DNA of 64,000 nucleotides from JBPOIC01 sp052034865 (GTDB lineage: Bacteria; UBA10199; JADFYH01): NCBI GenBank assembly GCA_052034865.1, contig JBPOIC010000003.1, positions 1 to 64,000 of the forward strand, written 5' to 3'. Positions 44,284-53,007 of this stretch are shown here, one piece after another. Positions within the stretch are counted from its first letter, which is position 1. Each line of letters starts with the position of its first letter. Both the position numbers and the translations under genes were made by a program. The notes under the pieces were generated by a model, which was not told the origin of the DNA, did not search any database, and saw nothing but the letters and a program-made list of their open reading frames with translations.

Positions 44284-45663
44284 ATGTATTTATTACCTAA
44301 AACAAAACGGATCTTTCGTTCATTGATCTTTGCTACCTTTGTGAGCACCTTACTCCTTGGACTATCCGCCCAGGCAACGGTGATTTTTAACGTCAGCAAG
44401 CAGGATGACAGCGCTGTGGGCCCTTGTGCTCTGGGGGCTACAGATTGTTCTCTAAGAGAGGCTGTGATGGCTGCCAATGAACTCAGCGAGCCAAGTATTA
44501 TTTATCTTACGGAAGGAACATTTTCTTTTTCACCGAACTTGGGTGGAGCTAATGAGGATGAGGCCCTGACGGGAGATTTGGACCTTTATCAGGATATCAC
44601 GATTGAGGGAGCGGGAGCCGACAAGACCATTATTGATGCTAAAGGCTTGGATCGCGTTTTTGATATTCCCGTTTCCTTTCCTTCCATCAAAGCTTTTTTC
44701 AAAAATCTTACGATTCGTAATGGAAAGAGCGAAACATCTGCGGTCCCTTCTTACGATCAACTCAATGGGGGAGGGGGAATTCGAGATCAGGGAACGGCCC
44801 GCCTGCGCATTGAAAATTGCGTCATCGAAAATAATACCTCCGATTACGAGGGAGGAGGAGTGGCTACGCGCAGTAAAAAATTTGAAATAGTAGGTTCCAC
44901 AATCCATGGAAATCAGAGCCATACTTATGGTGGTGGAGTGTTTAGTTATTTTCATCCCTCCTTCTTGCCTCCAGGAGTAAAGTCAAAATCAGTGTTCACC
45001 AATAGTACGCTGAGTGACAATCATGCAGAGTTGAGCGGTGGGGGATTGTATAACAACGCCCGAACTGTGTTTTTGAGTAATGTGACGATTTTTTCAAATG
45101 AAGCGGGTCAGTCCGGGGGAGGGGTGTACGCGGGCAGTACAGACCAGAGTTACTTCGGAGGAGTTCTACAGGCTCAAAATACAATCATTTCCCATAATAC
45201 TGGAGAAAATTGTGGTGGAGGACTCATTAAGTCCAGTGGTTTTAATTTGGAAAATGAAGATTCATGCAAGTTCGATCATGAAGGCGACCTGATCAACACA
45301 AATCCGAAACTCGATCACCAATTGGCCTATAATCAAGGAACAACACTCACCCATGCCCTCCTTGTTTTGAGTCCAGCCGTTGATGCTGGTAATCCTGACG
45401 GATGTTTTGAAGCTACCGGATATCCATTTTCAATGATGCTTAAAACCGATCAAAGGGGAATGCCGCGAGCCACTGCTATAACTGGTAAGGGTACTCCTCG
45501 ATGTGATATCGGTGCTTTCGAATATATGGGGTATTGGCCTGAAACTATTAGAAGGGAAGATCCCCTTTATAAGACACCACTTTTTGATCCTACCATTTGG
45601 ATGAATTCTCAAAAGACATCCGTGGGCATTCAAGCACCTTCAAAACAAATTTTGACAAAGTAG
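44284..45663 (+). CDS. CSLREA-domain exported protein with right-handed beta-helix
   Basis: This 459-residue secreted protein has a signal peptide ending LGLSAQA. Its CSLREA signature (GATDCSLREAVMAAN) is at about residues 53-67. Parallel beta-helix repeats rich in GGG and N-ladders follow (NLTIRNGKSE, CVIENNTSDYEGGGVAT, STIHGNQSHTYGGGVFS, STLSDNHAELSGGGLYN). It closes with DAGNPDGC, DQRGMPRA and CDIGAFEY, typical of this family of polymorphic outer-membrane or surface proteins. The ribosome binding site AAGGAG supports ATG 44284. No C-terminal anchor is present. It shares a 231 bp divergent promoter region with the FG-GAP protein gene, so the two may be co-regulated. Confidence 0.88.
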   Translation: MYLLPKTKRIFRSLIFATFVSTLLLGLSAQATVIFNVSKQDDSAVGPCALGATDCSLREAVMAANELSEPSIIYLTEGTFSFSPNLGGANEDEALTGDLDLYQDITIEGAGADKTIIDAKGLDRVFDIPVSFPSIKAFFKNLTIRNGKSETSAVPSYDQLNGGGGIRDQGTARLRIENCVIENNTSDYEGGGVATRSKKFEIVGSTIHGNQSHTYGGGVFSYFHPSFLPPGVKSKSVFTNSTLSDNHAELSGGGLYNNARTVFLSNVTIFSNEAGQSGGGVYAGSTDQSYFGGVLQAQNTIISHNTGENCGGGLIKSSGFNLENEDSCKFDHEGDLINTNPKLDHQLAYNQGTTLTHALLVLSPAVDAGNPDGCFEATGYPFSMMLKTDQRGMPRATAITGKGTPRCDIGAFEYMGYWPETIRREDPLYKTPLFDPTIWMNSQKTSVGIQAPSKQILTK

Positions 45664-46191
45664 CTGCAGCTTCTTTGTTGACTCGATTCTCTCAACCCTT
45701 TTCAATTAATCGAAGCTTGGCATGCAGAAAATTTTTAATGAGTGGCCTTATATCGTTAAAAAATATCTGATGGTTTCATTAGAAAAAGAATCCAAAATTT
45801 TAGCGGAAAATATCGAGTGTCTTTACTGAGATAATTTTGTGCAGCGCCTTTGGCAAGGGGAGTGGGTGTAGGTGCAGCGTTCCCAATTTTTTAACCTAAA
45901 TTTGGCTACTGCCGAATTTAGCAATCCAAGAGCTTGAACCTAAAAACGGCAAACAATCGCCATTTTTAGCTTTAGGTATGGGTGGGTAAGTTCCACCATT
46001 TCCGCGAGAGAACCCCTCCGTCTTCCAAATTTTGCCAAATTTCCACTTATCCACAGGAAAACTTCACTTTCACTCTTCCACTTCCTTTATATTTCAACCT
46101 GTTGTGCGCGTGCCAGGCACCGGGGGAATTCCGGCGGGATTTTCAAGATTTTAAAGATGTGGATCTTTCGCGTGTGTGCTACGCCAAAAAA
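45664..46191. other. Gene-free stretch upstream of srkA, with hairpin
   Basis: No gene is supported. CTAAAAACGGC (45940-45950) pairs with GCCATTTTTAG (45959-45969) with one mismatch, and flanking ACCTAAA/TTTAGGT-like bases extend it. Further on come a perfect DnaA box and the repeat at 46047-46122. The srkA promoter should lie within this stretch. Confidence 0.55.
46047..46122 (+). repeat. Composite repeat: DnaA box plus GTGCCAGGCACCG, copy 1
   Basis: TTATCCACA (46047-46055) is followed 54 bases later by GTGCCAGGCACCG (46110-46122). The same pair with nearly the same spacing and orientation occurs at 47925-48000. The two copies bracket srkA and efp. Confidence 0.55.
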
Positions 46192-47181
46192 ATGTCGTCC
46201 AATCCTCTTCTTCATTTTTCCAATCTTTTGCCCGAAAGAATCCTTGAAGCGGTCAGCGTGCAAGGTTACGAGCCGACCGGCGTGTTGTATCCTTTAAACA
46301 GCTATGAAAACCGCGTGTATGAAATCGGAATCGAAGATCATGAGCCGCTCATTGCCAAATTTTATAGGCCCGGGCGGTGGAGTTCGGAGACCATTGCGGA
46401 TGAACACCGCTTTTTGATGGCGGCCCTCGATCTTGAAATTCCTGTCGTGGCTCCACTCGCACTGCAAAATCACTTGGGTTCCATTTCCACTTTGGGAGAT
46501 AGCGACGGCATTTATTACGCCCTTTTTCCGAAGTTTCGCGGGCGTGAGCATCCTGACATCACCGATGATGATCGTCAGTGGCTGGGGCGCACCCTCGCAC
46601 GGCTTCATAATCTGGGTGAGGTTTTTAAGGCCCCGCACCGTATGGCGCTCAATCCTCAAACTTACGGAGAGCAAAGTATCGAGACGATTTTAAATCTCGA
46701 TTTTATTCCCGATGACACGCGCCCTGGCTTGCAGGCCTATCTTTCTCAGGCCGTGCTTCTCACCGAACCATACTTTCATTCTTCCTTAAAAATCATTGCC
46801 CTCCACGGCGACTGTCATCCTGGAAATATTTTGTGGAATCGCGAAGGTCCTCATCTCGTCGATTTTGACGACATGGTGCTCGCGCCCTCAGTGCAGGATG
46901 TGTGGATGCTTTTCAATGGGGATGCGCACGAGAAGGCCGTCCAACAAGATGCGTTTTTTGAAGGGTATGAAATGTTTCGCGAGTTTGAATATGACACACT
47001 GATTTTGGCCGAGCCGTTGCGCACGTTGCGGATGATTCGGCACACGGCCTGGATTGCGCAGCGTCACACTGAGCCGATTTTCCAGTGGGCGTTTCCTTAT
47101 TTTCGGGAAAGAAAATATTGGGAGGAGTTTTTACAATCCATCAAAGAACAGATCGGGATTTTGCAGGAGGGTTTTGAATAG
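46192..47181 (+). CDS. srkA: Stress response Ser/Thr protein kinase SrkA (YihE/RdoA) family
   Basis: This 329-residue aminoglycoside-phosphotransferase-fold kinase has the family N-terminus NSYENRVYEIGIED and KFYRPGRWS. It also has EHRFLMAALDLEIPVVAPL, the catalytic loop ALHGDCHPGNILW (Asp and Asn) and the metal-binding LVDFDDM. In E. coli SrkA phosphorylates proteins during envelope and oxidative stress and limits programmed death. The ATG at 46192 gives MSSNPLLHFSN; the longer in-frame option from 45982 runs through the repeat. It converges with efp, with only 12 bp between the stops. No dsbA follows, unlike in E. coli. Confidence 0.93.
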   Translation: MSSNPLLHFSNLLPERILEAVSVQGYEPTGVLYPLNSYENRVYEIGIEDHEPLIAKFYRPGRWSSETIADEHRFLMAALDLEIPVVAPLALQNHLGSISTLGDSDGIYYALFPKFRGREHPDITDDDRQWLGRTLARLHNLGEVFKAPHRMALNPQTYGEQSIETILNLDFIPDDTRPGLQAYLSQAVLLTEPYFHSSLKIIALHGDCHPGNILWNREGPHLVDFDDMVLAPSVQDVWMLFNGDAHEKAVQQDAFFEGYEMFREFEYDTLILAEPLRTLRMIRHTAWIAQRHTEPIFQWAFPYFRERKYWEEFLQSIKEQIGILQEGFE

Positions 47182-47193
47182 TCGTCTGTCCGA

Positions 47194-47745
47194 TCATCCC
47201 TTCTCCAAATACTCGTTGTCTTCAATATTGATGAGGACGGTGTCGCCTTCTTTGATGAAAAGCGGGACCTTTACCACATTGCCGTTTTCTAGCGTTGCGC
47301 TCTTGGTCGCGCCGGCAAAGCCTTTGCTGGGTGGATCGCAGGTAGTGACGGTGTAGACAATGCGAGGAGGAAGATTCACGCTGACGATTCTTCCCTCGTA
47401 GCGAAACAAGGTGACGGGAAGCTCGGGTTTTAAATGTTTGGCAAGGTCACCCAGGATATCGGCGCTTAGCTCCAGCTGTTCGTAGGTTTCTGGATCCATC
47501 AAGTGGTAGTTACTTCCTTCCTGATACAAAAAATTCATTTTGCTACCGCTCAGCTCGATGTCTTCAACGGTTTCGGTGGAGCGAAAACGGTTATTGATTT
47601 TGATGCCCGTGCGCAGATTGCGCAGATCGGTTTGAACGACGGCGTTTCCCTTTCCAGGCGTGACGTGGTGGACTTTCAAAACACTGTAGAGCTGGCCATC
47701 GAGTTTTAAAAAATGGCCGACGCGAATTTGGGTAGCGTTGATCAT
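47194..47745 (-). CDS. efp: Translation elongation factor P
   Basis: This 183-residue protein of three OB-type domains relieves ribosome stalling at proline runs. It begins MINATQIRVGHFLKLDGQ, with the modification loop TPGKGNAVVQTDLRNL placing Lys32 at the tip. The middle domain carries MNFLYQEGSNYHLMDPETYEQ, and the C-terminus has the signature PSKGFAGATKSATLENGNVV followed by IKEGDTVLINI. A lysine at the loop tip suggests EpmA-type or no modification. No modifying enzyme gene is present in the window. Several proline-run proteins nearby (yidC linker, the 48116 protein) would be natural clients. Confidence 0.96.
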   Translation of the reverse strand: MINATQIRVGHFLKLDGQLYSVLKVHHVTPGKGNAVVQTDLRNLRTGIKINNRFRSTETVEDIELSGSKMNFLYQEGSNYHLMDPETYEQLELSADILGDLAKHLKPELPVTLFRYEGRIVSVNLPPRIVYTVTTCDPPSKGFAGATKSATLENGNVVKVPLFIKEGDTVLINIEDNEYLEKG

Positions 47746-48115
47746 AAATTCCTTTCATCATCCTTTTGAGATAAGCGAGTGCCTTTTAATGAGAGATCGA
47801 GAAAAGGCTCAAATTCATTCGACTGTCTATTTTTAATTTTTAGCAGGTTCTTAAGTTTCTAGGTTTTTCATTTCTGATCGGGTCTTCTTCTGATCCCTAG
47901 AAAAAATGTGTTCTCTTGCGAAACTTATCCACAGTTTTTTAAAAAAAATGATAGAGTAAAATTTATAATTTCATATACTTACATGTGTGCCTGGCACCGA
48001 GGGTCACACTTAAGGTCTTTAGTATCGCAACTTATTTTTGGTGATGCCGATAAACCAAAAGGGTAAAAAAGGGCCAAGCGCTTAAATTCCAAGAAAATTT
48101 TTTAAGGAGAGAGTT
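47746..48115. other. Intergenic stretch between efp and the 48116 gene
   Basis: It holds the second composite repeat (47925-48000) and an AT-rich run between its two parts (47935-47985). The leader of the downstream gene ends with AAGGAGAGAG just before ATG 48116. No gene is supported. Confidence 0.5.
47925..48000 (+). repeat. Composite repeat: DnaA box plus GTGCCTGGCACCG, copy 2
   Basis: TTATCCACA (47925-47933) is followed 53 bases later by GTGCCTGGCACCG (47987-47999). Orientation and spacing match copy 1 at 46047-46122, while the intervening bases differ, so it is the two end motifs that are conserved. Confidence 0.55.
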
Positions 48116-49903
48116 ATGGCAGGCAATAAGATTTCAGGTGAGTTGTTAATCGTCGATTCTGCAAATCCGCAAAATGTTCTCAAAAGCGGAGGTTCTCTGG
48201 AAATTAAAGAAGATTCCAGCTCTCATCCTGGGGTAGCGGACTCAAGAGCTGAAATCACAGAGGCATATTCCAGATTTGAAAATCAAAGAAGCTTGCTTGA
48301 AAAGTTTATTCCTCCGGGTCTTTCAAAAGATGAGCAAAAAGCAGAGCTAAATCGCTTAAAAACACTTATTGATAGCGGAAAGGGCGTTCCTGTTTGGAGG
48401 GTTCAATACACAGGGAAGGACGGTACATATAATCATTTTTACACGGCCGAAAAACTTATTGCTTTAAAGCGGTATTTCCTGAATCGAGAGAATGTTGGAA
48501 ATCCATCTGTTCCTGCGGGTTATTTTACTAATGTCCTTAGTCGGCCCTTAACTCCAAATAAACCTGCGACTCCACCCCCCCCAGCCGCAACACCTCCAGC
48601 GCCACCACCTCCGGCAGCTAAGGCTCCTGAATTGCTGCTAGCTAAGCCCGCAGATCAACCTCGTTTAGTGACACCCCCCCCAGCCGCAACACCTCCAGCG
48701 CCACCACCTGCAGCGCCAAAGCCGGTCGTTGAAGTAGTTTATAAAGCTGTGCGAGAGACTCCTAAACAAAAGGAAAAGAGATTGGTGGCAGAAGGCGAAG
48801 AGTTAAAAGCCAAGCTTGATGTAGCAGTGGCATTAATTAATCGGGCTGCTGAGCTTTTTATGGATGAGTGGATGAGAATGCGCCTTTTAGATCCCAAAAG
48901 CCCAGAGTTCAGAAATGCCGTCGATAAAGAGGTTTTGAGAATAGTAAAAACTGGATATGAGCAGGGGTTGGTGCTCATTAAAGAAGGGAACGAGTTTTTG
49001 AATCAGGCGATCGGGGTAAAGCCTGACTTAAAGATTCGAAAAAGTCGTGTGTATGCATTCACGATTGCAAAAATGCAGATGAGAGATGCCCTGTTAACGG
49101 CCCATGTCACCCTGACACCGGATCTTTTTCAGGCAATTGAAATGAAAAAAGAGGAGCTCAAGGCGGCTGTTAACAGAAAAACAAGCCCCGAAATTATTGT
49201 TCGCCTTCAAAATGATTTGAAGATGTTGGAAGACCCTCAACTCGAAGTGTTGGACCGTCTCCTGAGGCTACCCCCCAAAACCCTGAGTGAGCTTCGCGAA
49301 GAAGCTGAGTCGTTGGCTATGGAAATCAAGAGTGCACATGAGCTCTCAGCCAAAACCTCAGAAGAAATACTTGGCAAATCAAAGGCCTTGAGGGAGGCAA
49401 GTTTTAAGCAACAGCGATATGATTATATTAATCAAATAGAATTGAAAGAAGCTGAAATTGCACAAGCCCCGCTTCAGGCGATTTTGGAAGATGTCGGTCC
49501 CGCAGGTCAGGAAAGGTTCAAAGTCTTGCTCGAGAGGGTAATTCAGTGGAGAGATTTGGCCAAGAGCAATGCCATCAAAGATGAGGCATTTTCGAAAGAT
49601 CCAACCCAACCACAGGAAAAACGCAATCAGGCAATGATGAATGCGCGGATTAATCATGCTCAGGCGAATCGCTTGTCGGCCCGTATTCTTGAGGCGGGTC
49701 TGGTGAAGGATTTTGTGCTGGATTATTCGAAAAATGTGACGAATCATTTGCCAGAAAATGCTTCGGTAGAGGAATATTTTCTTGCAGATCATGCCCTCAA
49801 TTTTCCCTTAAAGGTAGTACGAGAAGCCGTCAACGCTTATCCAATTCTTTCACGACCCATCATGACACCCTATCTCCCTTCGGACCCGCTTGAGAAAAAA
49901 TAA
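48116..49903 (+). CDS. Unknown protein with proline-rich linker and long helical domain
   Basis: This 595-residue protein is not recognised and has no signal peptide or membrane segment. Residues 1-145 look like a small globular domain (VPVWRVQYTGKDGTYNHFYT). Residues 150-205 are a Pro/Ala linker with two near-identical blocks (TPPPPAATPPAPPPP and TPPPAATPPAPPPA). Residues 215-560 are charged and helical, with coiled-coil character (EAESLAMEIKSAHELSAKT). AAGGAGAGAG before the ATG fixes the start. Its style resembles the tail-anchored protein at 23687-25567 and the giant protein. Role and partners are unknown. It is preceded by the composite repeat. Confidence 0.8.
   Translation: MAGNKISGELLIVDSANPQNVLKSGGSLEIKEDSSSHPGVADSRAEITEAYSRFENQRSLLEKFIPPGLSKDEQKAELNRLKTLIDSGKGVPVWRVQYTGKDGTYNHFYTAEKLIALKRYFLNRENVGNPSVPAGYFTNVLSRPLTPNKPATPPPPAATPPAPPPPAAKAPELLLAKPADQPRLVTPPPAATPPAPPPAAPKPVVEVVYKAVRETPKQKEKRLVAEGEELKAKLDVAVALINRAAELFMDEWMRMRLLDPKSPEFRNAVDKEVLRIVKTGYEQGLVLIKEGNEFLNQAIGVKPDLKIRKSRVYAFTIAKMQMRDALLTAHVTLTPDLFQAIEMKKEELKAAVNRKTSPEIIVRLQNDLKMLEDPQLEVLDRLLRLPPKTLSELREEAESLAMEIKSAHELSAKTSEEILGKSKALREASFKQQRYDYINQIELKEAEIAQAPLQAILEDVGPAGQERFKVLLERVIQWRDLAKSNAIKDEAFSKDPTQPQEKRNQAMMNARINHAQANRLSARILEAGLVKDFVLDYSKNVTNHLPENASVEEYFLADHALNFPLKVVREAVNAYPILSRPIMTPYLPSDPLEKK
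48573..48709 (+). repeat. Direct repeat of 38 bp within the proline-linker coding region
   Basis: Identical 38-base segments at 48573-48610 and 48672-48709 (99 bases apart, a multiple of three) encode the two proline-rich blocks. In-frame slippage or duplication could change linker length without breaking the gene. Each copy contains a run of eight C, a likely frameshift hotspot. Confidence 0.8.
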
Positions 49904-50066
49904 AATTTTCTCATAAGATAAGTGAGAATTTGTTTCTCTATTCTCTGCCGGACTTTTTATAAAAAATGGGAGTAGCTTTGCCCGTAATAAAAAATCTTTC
50001 ATTTAACAGATCCTCATTCCCTTTTCCCCCTTCACAAATCTCAAAAACAATTTGTATAAGCCGGCC

Positions 50067-51104
50067 ATGATTAAAGTTGGTGTCATAGGGGCGACCGGGT
50101 ATACCGGTGTGGAGATGGTGCGGGTGCTACTCGGTCATCCGCAGGTTCAGATTAAAATTCTCACCTCTGAGAAAAGTGCCGGCATCTCTTTTTCTCAGGT
50201 CTTTCCCGCTTTTCAGGGGCTGTGCGATCTTATACTTCAGCCCTTCGATCCGGCCTCCATTACGAACGAAATCGATGTCGCTTTCTTGTGCCTTCCTCAT
50301 CACTCTGCCATGCATGCCGCGGCAGCGCTTCTAAAGAAAAATATCAAGGTCATCGATCTTTCGGCTGATTTTCGACTCAAATCCGCCCAGGAATACGAAG
50401 CCTGGTACGGAAAACACGACTATCCTGAACTTTTAACACAGGCTGTTTACGGTCTTCCCGAGCTGTTTCGATCGGAGATTCAAAACGCCGATCTCATTGC
50501 CAATCCGGGCTGCTATCCCACTTCCGTAGCACTCGCTCTCGCTCCGCTTTTGAAGTACGCAAAGGTTCAAATCGACTCGATCATCATCGATAGTAAATCC
50601 GGTGTTTCTGGCGCTGGGCGAAGTGCAGAGATCTCCAATCTTTTTAGCGAAGTGAACGAAGGGTTTAAGGCCTACAAAGTCGGTGCACACCGACACACAC
50701 CCGAGATCGAACAAACGCTTTCCATCCTTGCGCAGCAAAAAATCAGCGTTACTTTTACGCCGCACCTGGTACCGATGGATCGCGGAATTCTCAGTACGAT
50801 TTATTTAAATCCCTCTCAAAAAATTTCGAAAACCGAACTTCAATCGCTCTACGAAGATTTTTACAAAAACGAATTTTTCGTGCGGATCAAACCTACCGGG
50901 TCTTATCCGAACACCCGCGAGGTACGTGGTACGAATTACTGCAACATCGCTTGTGTGCTCGATGAGCGCACGGGAAGGATCATCCTTCTTTCTGTTATTG
51001 ATAATTTAACCAAAGGCGCTTCTGGACAGGCTTTGCAGAATTTTAATGTGAGGATGGGACTGGAAGAGACATTGGGGCTTAGGCTTTTACCTCAGGTACC
51101 ATAA
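50067..51104 (+). CDS. argC: N-acetyl-gamma-glutamyl-phosphate reductase
   Basis: This 345-residue NADPH-dependent enzyme of arginine synthesis reduces N-acetylglutamyl phosphate to the semialdehyde. The N-terminal Rossmann motif is GVIGATGYTGVEMVR (residues 4-18). The catalytic cysteine lies in NPGCYPTSVAL (about 150-160). The GVSGAGR and HRHTPEIEQ stretches contain further active-site residues. The ATG at 50067 yields MIKVGVIGATGYTG. Other arg genes are absent from the window, so it is a detached pathway gene. It is followed on the same strand by pyrG after 79 bp, and both pathways draw on glutamine and carbamoyl phosphate chemistry. Confidence 0.97.
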   Translation: MIKVGVIGATGYTGVEMVRVLLGHPQVQIKILTSEKSAGISFSQVFPAFQGLCDLILQPFDPASITNEIDVAFLCLPHHSAMHAAAALLKKNIKVIDLSADFRLKSAQEYEAWYGKHDYPELLTQAVYGLPELFRSEIQNADLIANPGCYPTSVALALAPLLKYAKVQIDSIIIDSKSGVSGAGRSAEISNLFSEVNEGFKAYKVGAHRHTPEIEQTLSILAQQKISVTFTPHLVPMDRGILSTIYLNPSQKISKTELQSLYEDFYKNEFFVRIKPTGSYPNTREVRGTNYCNIACVLDERTGRIILLSVIDNLTKGASGQALQNFNVRMGLEETLGLRLLPQVP

Positions 51105-51183
51105 TAGAATGTAGGGAACCTCTGAAAATTTCCCATTGGTTGTGTTCCCCGATTCCATCGAATTTTTTTCAGGAGACAGGATC

Positions 51184-52905
51184 ATGAAAACAAAATTTAT
51201 CTTTGTAACCGGTGGTGTGGTTTCCTCTTTAGGTAAGGGGATTGCTTCGGCTTCGATTGCGGCTTTGCTGGAGAGTCGTGGTTTAAAGGTCACCCTTCAA
51301 AAACTCGATCCGTATATCAATGTCGATGCGGGAACGATGAATCCCTTTCAGCATGGAGAGGTATTTGTTTTGGATGATGGGGCTGAAACCGATCTGGATT
51401 TAGGACATTACGAGCGCTTTGCCCATCCTCCCTTAACCCGTCTTAATAACATCACGACTGGCAAGATTTATCATTCCGTCATCGAAAAGGAACGGAAGGG
51501 CGAATACCTGGGAAAAACAGTGCAGGTTGTGCCGCACATTACCGATGAGATCAAATCGTGCCTGGTCAAAGTGGCTAACGATGTCGATCTGGTGATTGCC
51601 GAGATCGGTGGAACCGTTGGCGATATCGAATCTCTTCCCTTCGTCGAGGCGATTCGCCAGTTCCGCTACGATGTCGGAGAAGAGAATGTCCTCTATATCC
51701 ATTTAACCCTGGTGCCCTATATCTCCGCTTCGGGTGAATTAAAAACCAAACCGACCCAGCACAGCGTGCAAAAACTCCGTGAGATTGGTATTCAGCCAGA
51801 CTTGCTGCTGTGTCGAACCGATCGCACCCTCTCGCGCGAGATCAAATCGAAAATTGCCCTGTCTTGTAATGTCGCCCTCGACTCCGTTTTCACCGCCACT
51901 GATGTCGATTCCATCTACGAAGTTCCCTTGGTGTTCCACGAGGAAGGGGTAGATGAAAAAATCATCGAGTTGCTCAATATCTGGACGAGAAAACCGGATC
52001 TGAAAGAATGGAAGGGGCTCGTGCAGCGCATCAAAAATCCCCTTCAGGAAGTGACCATCGCAATTGTTGGAAAGTACGTGAATCTAACGGATAGTTATAA
52101 AAGCTTAAATGAGGCCTTGCGCCATGGCGGATTTAAACACAACACGAAGGTCCATTTGAAATTTATCGACTCCGAAGATCTTGAGAGCCGGCCGCTCGAA
52201 GAAGTGCTGGATCAGATCGATGGGATTTTGGTCCCTGGTGGATTTGGAGATCGGGGGATCGAGGGAAAAATCAATGCCGTGCAATATGCGCGCGAAAAGA
52301 AAATTCCCTTTTTCGGAATCTGTTTGGGAATGCAGATTGCCTGTATCGAGTTTGCCCGCAATGTCGTGGGGCTTAAGAAAGCCAATAGCCGTGAATTCGA
52401 TTCACACACGCCTGATCCTATCATCGACCTGATGTCGGCCCAGAAGGCGGTCTTGCATAAAGGAGCGACGATGCGTGTGGGAGCCTATCCCTGCTCTCTG
52501 GAGAAAGGATCATTGGCCGCCCAGATTTATGGGGAGCGCGAAATCTCCGAAAGACATCGCCACCGTTTTGAGTTCAACAATATCTATCGGGATCGACTCA
52601 AATCCCAGGGACTTGTTTTCTCAGGTGTTTCACCCGATGGGGCTTTGGTTGAAATCGTGGAATATCCCGATCATCCTTTCTTTATTGGCTGCCAGTTCCA
52701 TCCCGAATTCAAATCCAAACCAATGGCGCCTCATCCGATCTTTGAGGCCTTTATTTCCCAAACAATCGCCTATTCCAAAAAAGAAAAATGGCAGGATCTT
52801 AAAAAGGAAAAACTCCTCGCTACTTCCATTCCCGTCGAAAAATCCGTGAAAAAACTCACAGTTGCTGCGACGTCCCTTACAAAGAGCAAGCGAAAAAAAT
52901 CCTAG
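51184..52905 (+). CDS. pyrG: CTP synthase
   Basis: This 573-residue enzyme converts UTP to CTP with glutamine as ammonia donor. The synthetase domain begins MKTKFIFVTGGVVSSLGKGI (P-loop) with LDPYINVDAGTMNP and DLDLGHYERF. The glutamine amidotransferase domain (about residue 300 on) has the nucleophile in FFGICLGMQIA and the His-Glu pair in CQFHPEFKSKP. The ATG at 51184 follows CAGGAGACAGG. The last 35 residues are Lys/Ser-rich and variable. It lies 102 bp upstream of rpoN on the same strand. Confidence 0.98.
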   Translation: MKTKFIFVTGGVVSSLGKGIASASIAALLESRGLKVTLQKLDPYINVDAGTMNPFQHGEVFVLDDGAETDLDLGHYERFAHPPLTRLNNITTGKIYHSVIEKERKGEYLGKTVQVVPHITDEIKSCLVKVANDVDLVIAEIGGTVGDIESLPFVEAIRQFRYDVGEENVLYIHLTLVPYISASGELKTKPTQHSVQKLREIGIQPDLLLCRTDRTLSREIKSKIALSCNVALDSVFTATDVDSIYEVPLVFHEEGVDEKIIELLNIWTRKPDLKEWKGLVQRIKNPLQEVTIAIVGKYVNLTDSYKSLNEALRHGGFKHNTKVHLKFIDSEDLESRPLEEVLDQIDGILVPGGFGDRGIEGKINAVQYAREKKIPFFGICLGMQIACIEFARNVVGLKKANSREFDSHTPDPIIDLMSAQKAVLHKGATMRVGAYPCSLEKGSLAAQIYGEREISERHRHRFEFNNIYRDRLKSQGLVFSGVSPDGALVEIVEYPDHPFFIGCQFHPEFKSKPMAPHPIFEAFISQTIAYSKKEKWQDLKKEKLLATSIPVEKSVKKLTVAATSLTKSKRKKS

Positions 52906-53007
52906 CCAGAATGCCTCTTCTTGACAGGTAAGTATGCGCAGACTATCATTTTTTCGACTTTTCCCTTCATAGAATTTCAGACAGTCAGAAAGTCCTGTGT
53001 CAAAGTT

